Of a stretch of 10,028 nucleotides of DNA, positions 1-5,827 are shown piece by piece. Under the pieces are notes generated by a model. The model had not been told where the DNA came from and made no database searches. It worked only from the letters and a program-made list of their open reading frames with translations. Made by a program: the position numbers and the translations under genes. Numbering within the stretch: the stretch's first letter is position 1; the number at the start of each line of letters is the position of its first letter. Origin of the DNA: Rhodospirillales bacterium (GTDB taxonomy: Bacteria; Pseudomonadota; Alphaproteobacteria; Acetobacterales; Acetobacteraceae); contig JAGWZS010000047.1 of the NCBI GenBank assembly GCA_018971905.1, positions 1-10,028 of the forward strand. The letters run 5' to 3'.

Positions 1-874
1 CCAGATTCGCCACAAAGGCAAAAAACGGGGCCGGCTTGCCCGCAGCATCGCGCAGCGCGAAATATTTCTGGTTGATCTTCATGGAAAGCTCGCGCACCTC
101 TGGCGGCAATTCCATGAATTCCGGGTCAATCTTGCCGATCAGCGGCACCGGCCATTCCACCAGCCCGGTCACCTCGTCCAGCAACGCCTCATCAGGCGCC
201 ACGGAGAGACCGAGTTTTCCGGCCACCGCCGCCATGCCATCCGCGATTTTCCGCCGCCGCTCATCCTGGCGCGCAACCACATAATGCTCGCGCAGCTTCT
301 CTTCCCACACAGCAGCGGAGGACACCTCGAACGGCCCCTTCCCATGCACGCGGTGGCCTTCCGTCTGGCTGCCGGTTTCCACAGGCCCCAGCTTGAACTT
401 CACCACCGCGCCATCCAGCAGGCACACCACCCGGCGCAGCGGGCGCACCCAGGTAAACTCCCCGCCCGAGCCCCAGCGCATGGATTTCGGCCAGGGCAGT
501 TTTGCCAACGCCTCCGGCAGCGCAGCGGCAATAAAGGCGGCGGCGGGCTGCGCGGGGGATTGCTTGTTCAGCACCCAGAAATCGCCTTCCTGCACCAAAT
601 CCTCTTTCGCGGCGCCATGCTTGCGCAAAAACCCCGCCAAAGCCTGCTCAGGTGCGCTGGCGCGCGGGCCGCGCTCGGCAACCGAACTTGCCGCAACCTC
701 GCCAGCCACCTCAGCCGCCAGCGCAATGCGGCGCGGGCCGTAGTAAATCTCCTTCACCGCAATACCGAGCGGCTTCAGCGCCGAGGCACAAATGCCTTCC
801 AGCTGCGCCGCCGCTGCCTGCTGCATCCGGGCGGGGATTTCCTCGGAGAACAGCTCCAGAAAAAACTCAAGCAT
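1..874 (-). CDS. glyS: Glycyl-tRNA synthetase beta subunit (GlyS), 3' end cut off by window edge
   Basis: The beta subunit of the bacterial alpha2-beta2 glycyl-tRNA synthetase acts in the cytoplasm; it carries the tRNA-binding parts of the enzyme that charges tRNA-Gly. The first 291 codons are visible, out of roughly 690 usual for the family. The N-terminus [17 protein letters not shown] is the hallmark GlyS opening, followed by YYGPRRIAL near residue 50 and, late in the visible part, MKINQKYFAL. No internal stop occurs. The ATG (872-874) overlaps the glyQ stop by one base (TAATG), and a purine-rich GGGGGA inside the glyQ end serves as ribosome binding site. This implies translational coupling and matched synthesis of the two subunits. 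The C-terminal HD-like and anticodon-binding parts lie outside the window. Identity is nearly certain. Confidence 0.97.
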   Translation of the reverse strand, partial: MLEFFLELFSEEIPARMQQAAAAQLEGICASALKPLGIAVKEIYYGPRRIALAAEVAGEVAASSVAERGPRASAPEQALAGFLRKHGAAKEDLVQEGDFWVLNKQSPAQPAAAFIAAALPEALAKLPWPKSMRWGSGGEFTWVRPLRRVVCLLDGAVVKFKLGPVETGSQTEGHRVHGKGPFEVSSAAVWEEKLREHYVVARQDERRRKIADGMAAVAGKLGLSVAPDEALLDEVTGLVEWPVPLIGKIDPEFMELPPEVRELSMKINQKYFALRDAAGKPAPFFAFVANL

Positions 875-1746
875 TATTCCCCCGCAATCCAGGCTTCAGC
901 ACAGGCTTTCGCCAGATTACGCACCCGCGCGATATACGCCGCGCGCTCCGCCACCGAGATCACGCCCCGCGCATCCAGCAAATTGAACAGATGGCTGGCC
1001 TTGATGCATTGGTCATAGGCCGGCTGCGCCACGCCCGCCGCCACCAGGGCCTGGCACTCGGCCTCGGCATCCTCAAAATGCCGCGCCAGCATCTCCGTAT
1101 TGGCCAGCTCGAAATTATGCTTCGAATAATCCCGCTCGGCGCGCAAAAACACATCGCCGTAGCTCACGCCCTGGCCGTTGAAATCCAAATCGTACACGTT
1201 CTCCACGCCCTGCACATACATGGCCAGGCGCTCCAGCCCGTAGGTGATCTCGGACGATGGCGCCACGCAGGCAATGCCGCCCACCTGCTGAAAATAGGTG
1301 AACTGCGTCACCTCCATGCCGTCGCACCACACTTCCCAGCCCAGCCCCCAGGCGCCCAGCGTCGGGCTTTCCCAGTCATCCTCCACAAAGCGTATGTCGT
1401 GTTTGCGGCGGTCTATGCCGATAGCGTCGTAGCTCTCCAGCAGCAGGTCCTGGATATTATCCGGGCTTGGCTTCAGCAGCGCCTGATATTGGTAATAATG
1501 CTGCAACCGGTTCGGATTTTCGCCATAGCGCCCGTCCGATGGCCGACGGGAGGGCTGCACATAAGCCGCCTTCCAGGGCTTCGGCCCCAAGGCGCGCAGC
1601 GTGGTGGCGGGGTGAAAGGTTCCGGCCCCCATCTCCACATCATAAGGTTGGAGAATCACACAGCCCTGCCTGGCCCAGAACGCGTGCAATGTCAGAATGA
1701 TGTCCTGGAAGCTCTTCGGCTTGCCTTGGGTGGTTTGGACTGTCAT
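874..1746 (-). CDS. glyQ: Glycyl-tRNA synthetase alpha subunit (GlyQ)
   Basis: This is the alpha subunit of tetrameric glycyl-tRNA synthetase, a class II enzyme subunit that forms glycyl-adenylate from glycine and ATP. The 290-residue length is normal for GlyQ. The family signature is very clear: [19 protein letters not shown] at about residues 28-46, [19 protein letters not shown] at 62-80, [18 protein letters not shown] near 140-157, and the class II motif-3 region [11 protein letters not shown] at 167-177. The frame is open upstream to a start near 1974, but the ATG at 1744-1746 gives the family-typical N-terminus and is preceded by AAAGG five bases upstream, so I chose it. The gene leads the glyQ-glyS operon and is divergent from the membrane-protein gene at 1820, with 73 bp between them. 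Confidence 0.98.
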   Translation of the reverse strand: MTVQTTQGKPKSFQDIILTLHAFWARQGCVILQPYDVEMGAGTFHPATTLRALGPKPWKAAYVQPSRRPSDGRYGENPNRLQHYYQYQALLKPSPDNIQDLLLESYDAIGIDRRKHDIRFVEDDWESPTLGAWGLGWEVWCDGMEVTQFTYFQQVGGIACVAPSSEITYGLERLAMYVQGVENVYDLDFNGQGVSYGDVFLRAERDYSKHNFELANTEMLARHFEDAEAECQALVAAGVAQPAYDQCIKASHLFNLLDARGVISVAERAAYIARVRNLAKACAEAWIAGE

Positions 1747-1774
1747 GGACCTTTTGTTAAACTGACGCACCGCA

Positions 1775-1803
1775 GCAATACGGCCCCGCACGGGTAAGAG
1801 CAA
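1775..1803 (-). promoter_or_regulatory. Candidate sigma70-type promoter of glyQS
   Basis: On the minus strand, TTGCTC (plus 1798-1803) lies 17 bp from TATTGC (plus 1775-1780). The -10-like hexamer ends 28 bp before the glyQ ATG, which would give a leader of roughly 20 nt. Neither hexamer is a perfect match, so the call rests on spacing and position. No T-box-like leader is visible; the gap is too short for one. Confidence 0.35.
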
Positions 1804-1819
1804 CCGCGAAGGACGGCAA

Positions 1820-2209
1820 ATGGGCATAACAGCACAGTGCAAACCGCAAGACTGGGCCGGGCTGGCGCTGGCCACCCTGCTGGGCGGCGGAGCCTTCGCG
1901 TTCAGGCAATTGGCCATCGTGCCCCGCGCCACGGTGGGCATCTGCGCCGCATCCTCAGCGCCGGGCTGGTGCACGCCGCGCGGCTGGGATCTGCTCGGGC
2001 AATATTACGGCGCCTTCGGCTGGGCAGCGCTCGCGGCGGGGGTACTGGCGTTTGTCTGGGGCCAACGCATAATCGCAGGGCTGGCCATCGGCCTCGGCAT
2101 TGCTGCGGTGGTGAATTATAACGGCACGCAGGGCATCGTCGGCGCCGCTTTGGGGCTGGTGGCATGGCTCAGCCTGCTCACCGGCCGGCCGGGGTGGGGG
2201 CGCTTATAG
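1820..2209 (+). CDS. Uncharacterised small membrane protein with four predicted helices
   Basis: I do not recognise this 129-residue protein. Hydrophobic stretches at about residues 12-34, 66-81, 83-98 and 104-121 suggest four membrane segments. The first loop (about 35-65) holds two cysteines, C42 and C51, in [17 protein letters not shown], which could form a disulfide if the loop faces the periplasm. A YYG and an NYN motif lie near the helix ends. The ATG at 1820 has a good ribosome binding site, AAGGA at 1809-1813, six bases upstream. The gene is divergent from glyQ and ends inside the 3' end of convergent accA (6-bp overlap). The neighbours suggest no function. The clear ribosome binding site and the coherent membrane topology support it as a real gene. 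Confidence 0.72.
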   Translation: MGITAQCKPQDWAGLALATLLGGGAFAFRQLAIVPRATVGICAASSAPGWCTPRGWDLLGQYYGAFGWAALAAGVLAFVWGQRIIAGLAIGLGIAAVVNYNGTQGIVGAALGLVAWLSLLTGRPGWGRL

Positions 2210-3160
2210 CCCCAGCTTGCCCATCGCCAGAAATTTCTCCCGGCGCTTCATCTTCAGCGCCTCAGGCGTATGGCCTTGCAACGGCACAAGGGCTGCCTCC
2301 ACCGCATCACCCAGCGCCGCAAGGGCCGCCTCAGGGTCACGGTGGGCGCCGCCCATCGGCTCAGGCACAATCTCGTCGATCAGCCCCAGCTTCCTCAAAT
2401 CCTGCGCGGTAATGCGCATGGCCTCCGCCGCCACAGCGGCCTGGCCAGCGTCTCGCCAGAGAATGGACGCACAGCCCTCCGGCGAGATCACCGAATAAAT
2501 CGCGTGCTCATACATCAGCACCGCATTGCCAGCCGCGAGCGCGATGGCGCCGCCAGAGCCGCCCTCACCGATAATGGTTGCCACCAGCGGCACCGGCGCG
2601 TCCAGGCACGCTTCAATCCCGCGCGCGATAGCCTCGGCCTGGCCTCTGGCCTCGGCCTCAATGCCCGGAAAGGCGCCGGAGGTATCCACAAAAGTGAGAA
2701 TCGGCAAGTTGAACTTTCCTGCCAGCTCCATCAGCCGCCTTGCCTTGCGGTAGCCCTCGGGCTTGGCCATGCCGAAATTATGCTTAAGGCGACTTTCGGT
2801 ATCGGTCCCCTTCTCGGTGCCGATCACCATCACCGCATGGCCCCTGAAGCGCCCCATGCCGCCCACAATGGCGGCATCGTCCGCATAGGCGCGGTCGCCC
2901 GCCAGGGGGGTGAATTCCTCGATCAGCGCGGCAATCACGTTCAGCGCCTTCGGGCGTTCGGCGTGGCGGGCAACTTGCGTTTTCTGCCAGGGGCTCAGCC
3001 TGGCATAAATCGCCCGCAGCTGTGCATCAGCCTTGGCGGAAAGCTTGGCCACCTCCTCGGCGATGTTGATTTCGCCGGGGGCGGCGGTCATCTGCCGCAA
3101 ATCCTCGATCTTGCTCTCAAGCTCGGCGACGGGCTTTTCGAATTCCAGGTACTGACGCAT
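2204..3160 (-). CDS. accA: Acetyl-CoA carboxylase carboxyltransferase subunit alpha (AccA)
   Basis: AccA forms, with AccD, the carboxyltransferase that moves the carboxyl group from carboxybiotin-BCCP to acetyl-CoA, making malonyl-CoA in the committed step of fatty-acid synthesis. At 318 residues it matches the family length. The N-terminus MRQYLEFEKPVAELESKIEDL is typical. The crotonase-like core is evident: TFVDTSGAFPGIEAEARGQ at about 157-173, the oxyanion-region glycines GEGGSGGAIALAAGN at 198-212, and YSVISPEGCASILW at 222-235. In-frame starts also exist at 3172 (ATG) and 3178 (GTG); I chose the ATG at 3160 because it gives the family N-terminus. None of the three has a clear ribosome binding site, so the start is less certain than the identity. 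The gene lies 45 bp downstream of mscL on the same strand. Confidence 0.97.
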   Translation of the reverse strand: MRQYLEFEKPVAELESKIEDLRQMTAAPGEINIAEEVAKLSAKADAQLRAIYARLSPWQKTQVARHAERPKALNVIAALIEEFTPLAGDRAYADDAAIVGGMGRFRGHAVMVIGTEKGTDTESRLKHNFGMAKPEGYRKARRLMELAGKFNLPILTFVDTSGAFPGIEAEARGQAEAIARGIEACLDAPVPLVATIIGEGGSGGAIALAAGNAVLMYEHAIYSVISPEGCASILWRDAGQAAVAAEAMRITAQDLRKLGLIDEIVPEPMGGAHRDPEAALAALGDAVEAALVPLQGHTPEALKMKRREKFLAMGKLGL

Positions 3161-3183
3161 GGAGCCGGGCATTAGCACATATC

Positions 3184-3205
3184 GGGCCGGAGGGAAGCCT
3201 GGCCC
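3184..3205 (-). terminator. Hairpin between mscL and accA
   Basis: Immediately after the mscL stop, minus-strand RNA can form GGGCC-A-GG, loop CTTCCCT, CC-GGCCC: a seven-pair stem with one bulged A. No U-run follows, so it is not a classic intrinsic terminator. It may be a weak terminator, a processing site or an RNA-stability element separating mscL from accA expression. Confidence 0.3.
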
Positions 3206-3670
3206 TCACGCGGGCGGCTGTTGCGCCTTCATCAGATCACGGATCTCGGTCAGCAGCGCCTCGGTTGGTGTCGGGCCGGCCGGGGCTGGCTTGGGCGCCT
3301 GGTAGATTTTCTCGATCAGCCGGACCATCCAGAAAATGGCCGCCGCGACGATGAGAAAATTGATGATGGCGTTGATGAACAGGCCATAATTAATCGTCAC
3401 GTCTCCAGCCTTCTGCGCGTCCGCCAGAGTAAGCGCGGGCTGCCCCCGCAGAATGATGAAATGGTTGGAAAAATCCACCCCGCCGGTAATCAGCCCGATC
3501 ACTGGGTTGATGATATCCTTCACCAGCGAACCGACAATGCCGGTGAACGCCGCGCCAATCACGACACCCACCGCCAGATCGACCACATTGCCCCGCATGA
3601 TGAAGGCTTTAAAATCGTCCACCCAGCCCGGCTTTTTGAGCTGCACGGAAAATTTTGACGTATCAGACAT
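3206..3670 (-). CDS. mscL: Large-conductance mechanosensitive channel (MscL)
   Basis: MscL is a homopentameric inner-membrane channel that opens under membrane tension and releases solutes during hypo-osmotic shock. The 154-residue protein has the diagnostic [20 protein letters not shown] at about residues 23-42 (TM1 and pore gate), a periplasmic loop at about 65-92, TM2 at about 97-118 ([12 protein letters not shown]), and the C-terminal bundle motif [11 protein letters not shown] at 138-148. Compared with the Escherichia coli protein it has roughly a dozen extra N-terminal residues ([15 protein letters not shown]). The start at 3670 is supported by GGAGG five bases upstream; an in-frame GTG at 3682 would place that site inside the coding sequence. 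It is followed by accA on the same strand and is divergent from the lipoprotein gene at 3851. Confidence 0.96.
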   Translation of the reverse strand: MSDTSKFSVQLKKPGWVDDFKAFIMRGNVVDLAVGVVIGAAFTGIVGSLVKDIINPVIGLITGGVDFSNHFIILRGQPALTLADAQKAGDVTINYGLFINAIINFLIVAAAIFWMVRLIEKIYQAPKPAPAGPTPTEALLTEIRDLMKAQQPPA

Positions 3671-3850
3671 CACGGCCTCCACTGCTGTTTTACCGCAACA
3701 TGTACGCTCTGCCCCGCGCGCCGCAACCCTTTTTCAGGCATGTGCTTTTCAGGCATGTGCGACGGTCGCGCGCAACCGGCCTGAACAATTCGAAACTTGC
3801 GCGGCGCGGGCCGGGTCTGAAACAACCGCCCAACCAAGCAGGAGATTCGC
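3671..3850. other. Divergent intergenic region between mscL and the lipoprotein gene
   Basis: These 180 bp separate two divergent genes and must hold both promoters, but I see no hexamer pair close enough to consensus to name. The only clear structure is the 15-bp tandem duplication described separately. The plus-strand ribosome binding site AGGAGA (3840-3845) serves the lipoprotein, and GGAGG on the minus strand (plus 3676-3680) serves mscL. Confidence 0.5.
3731..3760. repeat. Perfect tandem duplication of a 15-bp unit
   Basis: TTTTCAGGCATGTGC occurs at 3731-3745 and again, directly adjacent and identical, at 3746-3760. The unit contains GCATGTGC. The duplication lies 61 bp upstream of the mscL start and 91 bp upstream of the lipoprotein start, in non-coding DNA. 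It could be a recent slippage duplication or a repeated regulator site. Confidence 0.9.
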
Positions 3851-4099
3851 ATGTTGAGACAATGGCTGATGCTCGCCATGGCCCTCGCCCTTACCGGGTG
3901 CGGCCACGGCACCGGGCGCACCTCTGGCACCGCAGCGGGGGGTGCGGCCACCGGCGCGCTCATTGGAATCGTCGGCGGGCCCATCGGCATGGTGGTGGGG
4001 GCTGGCATCGGCGCCGGGGCGGGCGCGCTGGCCGGGTCCAACACCACGCCCAAGCAGGTTAATCTTGGCCAGGCGCCGTGGGATAAAAACGGGTCTTAG
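3851..4099 (+). CDS. Small glycine-zipper lipoprotein
   Basis: This is an 82-residue predicted lipoprotein. A short charged N-terminus (MLRQW) and a hydrophobic stretch (LMLAMALA) lead to the lipobox L14-T-G-C17, so signal peptidase II should cut before C17 and leave a lipidated protein of about 66 residues. Residues about 28-62 are a run of GxxxG-type glycine-zipper repeats (GGAATGALIGIVGGPIGMVV), which in other small envelope lipoproteins insert in or pack against membrane. The tail NTTPKQVNLGQAPWD is polar. The start has a strong AGGAGA site five bases upstream. The stop TAG overlaps the stop of convergent ald (shared bases 4096-4099). The class is well supported; the molecular role is unknown. 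Divergence from mscL hints at an envelope function but proves nothing. Confidence 0.82.
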   Translation: MLRQWLMLAMALALTGCGHGTGRTSGTAAGGAATGALIGIVGGPIGMVVGAGIGAGAGALAGSNTTPKQVNLGQAPWDKNGS

Positions 4100-5214
4100 G
4101 CCGCCAGTGCCGCTTCCACCGGGCGCAGCGTTAACCCCAGGGCCGCCGCCACGGCGGGGTGGGTAACCGCTCCGCCCTGCACGTTTAAGCCCTCGCGCAG
4201 ATGCTTGTCATCCGCCAAGGCCCGCTTCCAACCCTTGTCCGCCAAGGCGAGAATAAAGGGCAGGGTTGCGTTGTTCAGCGCGAAGGTGGAGGTGCGGGCC
4301 ACCCCGCCCGGCATGTTCGCCACGCAATAATGCGTCACGCCGTCCACCACATAAACCGGCTCGGAATGGGTGGTGGCGCGGGAGGTTTCCGTGCAGCCGC
4401 CCTGGTCGATCGCCACATCCACAATCACCGAGCCAGGGCGCATGGTTTTCAGCATCCCCCGGGTCACAAGCTTGGGTGCGGCCGCCCCGGGAATCAGCAC
4501 CGTGCCAATCACAAGGTCAGACTGCGCCACCAGCCTGCCCACCGTGTCCTTGGTGGAGAAGGCGGTTTTCACCCGGGTGCCAAAGGTGGCGATAATCCGG
4601 CGCAGCACATCCGGTGAGCGGTCCACCACCGTCACATCCGCCCCCAGCCCCACGGCCATCAGCGTGGCATTGGTGCCGGAAACACCGCCGCCCAAAATCA
4701 CCACGTTCGCGGGCGCCACACCCGCCACGCCGCCCAGCAACATGCCCGGGCCGCCATAGGCGTTTTCAAGATACTGCGCCCCCACCTGCACAGACATCCG
4801 CCCCGCCACCTCTGACATTGGCTGCAACAGCGGCAGCGTGCCGGCCGGGCTGGTCACGGTTTCATAGGCAATGCAGGTGGCGCCCGAGGCGATAAGGTCG
4901 CGCGCCTGTTCCGGGTCCGGCGCCAGATGCAGATACGTGAACAGCAACTGGTTGGCGCGCAGCTTCTTGCGCTCCACCGCCAGCGGCTCCTTCACTTTCA
5001 CAATCATCTCCGCCTGCCCCCACACCGCGTCCGCGTCCGGTGCTATCTTCGCCCCCGCATCCACGTAATCCTGGTCTGTCAGGCCGATATTCTTGCCCGC
5101 GCCCTGCTGCACCAGCACCTCATGGCCCTTGGCCACCAGCTCGTGCACGGCCCCTGGCACCATGCCAACGCGGTCTTCATGATCCTTGATTTCCTTGGGC
5201 ACACCGATGCGCAT
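4096..5214 (-). CDS. ald: Alanine dehydrogenase (Ald)
   Basis: Ald is a cytoplasmic NAD-dependent enzyme interconverting L-alanine and pyruvate plus ammonium, used for alanine catabolism or ammonium assimilation. The 372-residue length fits the family. Key residues line up with those known from Mycobacterium tuberculosis Ald: R15 in HEDRVGMVP, K75 in KVKEPL, H96 in FTYLHLAPD, the Rossmann glycines GGGVSG at 175-180, D198 ending its second strand (VTVVDRS), and D270 in VDVAIDQGG. HYCVANMPGGVARTST near the C-terminal third is another family block. The ATG at 5214 gives the family-typical MRIGVPKEIK and has GGGAG seven bases upstream. A GTG at 5280, also with a good ribosome binding site, would add 22 residues. 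The neighbouring divergent Lrp-type gene is the probable regulator. Confidence 0.97.
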   Translation of the reverse strand: MRIGVPKEIKDHEDRVGMVPGAVHELVAKGHEVLVQQGAGKNIGLTDQDYVDAGAKIAPDADAVWGQAEMIVKVKEPLAVERKKLRANQLLFTYLHLAPDPEQARDLIASGATCIAYETVTSPAGTLPLLQPMSEVAGRMSVQVGAQYLENAYGGPGMLLGGVAGVAPANVVILGGGVSGTNATLMAVGLGADVTVVDRSPDVLRRIIATFGTRVKTAFSTKDTVGRLVAQSDLVIGTVLIPGAAAPKLVTRGMLKTMRPGSVIVDVAIDQGGCTETSRATTHSEPVYVVDGVTHYCVANMPGGVARTSTFALNNATLPFILALADKGWKRALADDKHLREGLNVQGGAVTHPAVAAALGLTLRPVEAALAA

Positions 5215-5230
5215 TTGCTTTCTCCCGAAA

Positions 5231-5248
5231 GGCCGGATCACCCCGGCC
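5231..5248 (-). promoter_or_regulatory. Hairpin in the ald leader next to the ribosome binding site
   Basis: The minus-strand RNA can fold GGCCGG, loop GGTGAT, CCGGCC: a perfect six-pair all-GC stem. It ends four bases before the GGGAGA ribosome binding site (plus 5221-5226) of the ATG start. It could tune ribosome access or mRNA stability; no terminator U-run follows. If the GTG at 5280 is used as the start, this stretch is coding and the palindrome may be incidental. Confidence 0.35.
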
Positions 5249-5307
5249 GAATTATCTTCGAACAATACGGCAATTCTCACGCCATTTTCCTCGGATTTTG
5301 GGGGTTG

Positions 5308-5325
5308 CGCAGATAATTATCAGCG
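5308..5325. promoter_or_regulatory. Inverted repeat 1 in the ald/lrp intergenic region, candidate Lrp-type operator
   Basis: CGCAGATAATTATCAGCG is an 18-bp palindrome with one mismatched pair, centred on the perfect 10-mer GATAATTATC (5312-5321). It covers the best ald -10 hexamer. Lrp/AsnC proteins bind AT-centred dyads of about 15 bp, which this resembles in form, although it does not match the E. coli Lrp consensus closely. Occupation would be expected to block ald transcription or position RNA polymerase. Confidence 0.5.
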
Positions 5326-5343
5326 ATAAATTCTAATAGTCAG
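5316..5343 (-). promoter_or_regulatory. Candidate ald promoter
   Basis: On the minus strand CTGACT (plus 5338-5343, four of six matches to TTGACA) is 16 bp from GATAAT (plus 5316-5321, five of six matches to TATAAT). Transcription would begin near 5309, giving a leader of about 95 nt before the ATG at 5214, or about 29 nt before the GTG at 5280. The -35 and -10 lie inside the second and first inverted repeats, as expected for a regulated promoter. Confidence 0.42.
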
Positions 5344-5345
5344 AA
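5331..5345. promoter_or_regulatory. Inverted repeat 2 in the ald/lrp intergenic region, candidate Lrp-type operator
   Basis: TTCTAATAGTCAGAA is an imperfect 15-bp dyad (arms TTCT/AGAA). It is also flanked by wider seven-base arms, ATAAATT at 5326-5332 and AATTTAT at 5345-5351. Its centre at 5338 is about 22 bp from repeat 1 and about 23 bp from repeat 3. It overlaps the proposed ald -35. TCTAAT at 5332-5337 could be the -10 of the divergent lrp promoter (five of six matches), but no good -35 accompanies it. Confidence 0.35.
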
Positions 5346-5352
5346 ATTTATG

Positions 5353-5370
5353 AGCATAAAATTTCATGCT
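5353..5370. promoter_or_regulatory. Inverted repeat 3 over the lrp start codon, candidate autoregulatory operator
   Basis: AGCATAAAATTTCATGCT is an 18-bp palindrome with one mismatched pair. It contains the ATG of the Lrp-family gene (5366-5368), so bound protein would sit over the regulator's own translation start region. Together with repeats 1 and 2 it makes three AT-rich dyads at nearly equal spacing, a pattern consistent with cooperative binding and wrapping by an Lrp-type octamer. Confidence 0.42.
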
Positions 5371-5827
5371 GAACCTGGACGAAACCGACCGTAAAATCCT
5401 CAACGCCCTCCAGCACGACGGGCGGCTCTCAAATATTGATCTGGCGGAGAAGGTGAATCTCTCCCCCTCCGCCTGCCTGCGGCGGCTGCATCTGCTGCTG
5501 CAGGGGCATCTGGTAGCCGGCACGCATCTGGTGCTGGACCAGAAAGCCGTGGGTTTCCCTGGCACGGCCTATGTGTTCATCACGTTGGAAGGTCAGGACC
5601 GTAAATTGCTGGATGCGTTCGAGGCGCGGGTAAAGCTGATCCCGCAGGTGCAGGAATGCTATCTGCTGGCGGGCCAGGCGGATTATCTGCTGCGCGTGGT
5701 CTATAACGGGGCGGAGGATCTGGAGCGGCTGCATTCAGAGGTTCTCACCCGCCTGCCCGGCATCCGGCGCGTGCAATCCACCCTCACTTTGCGCACGGTC
5801 AAACGCACCACCGAGCTGCCTTTGTAA
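5366..5827 (+). CDS. Lrp/AsnC-family transcriptional regulator, probable regulator of ald (AldR-like)
   Basis: This 153-residue protein has the two standard domains of the feast/famine family. An N-terminal helix-turn-helix (LDETDRKILNALQHDGRLSN, then LAEKVNLSPSACLRRLHLL, residues about 4-45) binds DNA. A C-terminal RAM/AsnC ligand domain at about 68-143 carries GQADYLLRV at 103-111 in the usual effector-site position. Such proteins form dimers to octamers and respond to amino acids. The gene is divergent from ald, the arrangement known for AldR-type regulators in rhizobia and mycobacteria, so alanine-responsive control of ald is the natural inference. The ATG start gives the family N-terminus but has only a weak ribosome binding site (GAG at 5352-5354, eleven bases away), consistent with low expression. 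The effector cannot be read from sequence. Confidence 0.93.
   Translation: MLNLDETDRKILNALQHDGRLSNIDLAEKVNLSPSACLRRLHLLLQGHLVAGTHLVLDQKAVGFPGTAYVFITLEGQDRKLLDAFEARVKLIPQVQECYLLAGQADYLLRVVYNGAEDLERLHSEVLTRLPGIRRVQSTLTLRTVKRTTELPL

Noticed and set aside
652..1797. Long plus-strand open frame (381 codons) opposite glyQS
   Set aside because: It is antisense to clearly recognised glyS and glyQ; the His/Arg/Ala-rich composition is typical of a shadow frame in GC-rich DNA.
1747..1974. N-terminal extension of glyQ to a start near 1974
   Set aside because: It would run antisense through the membrane-protein gene, its residues are low-complexity and unlike GlyQ, and the ATG at 1746 has both a ribosome binding site and the family N-terminus.
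2181..2192. CCGGCCGGCCGG palindrome near the end of the membrane-protein gene
   Set aside because: It lies in coding sequence of GC-rich DNA and is a simple repeat of CCGG; no U-run or second feature supports a terminator.
2630..2665. Repeated GGCCTCGGCCT-like sequence in accA
   Set aside because: It encodes the conserved EAEARGQAEA segment of AccA, so the repetition follows from the protein.
2270..3175. Long plus-strand open frame (301 codons) opposite accA
   Set aside because: Antisense to accA over its full length, with no ribosome binding site and shadow-like composition.
3655..4062. Plus-strand frame overlapping the lipoprotein gene
   Set aside because: It begins inside mscL, reads as Arg/His-rich sequence and conflicts with the lipoprotein frame, which has a lipobox and a strong ribosome binding site.
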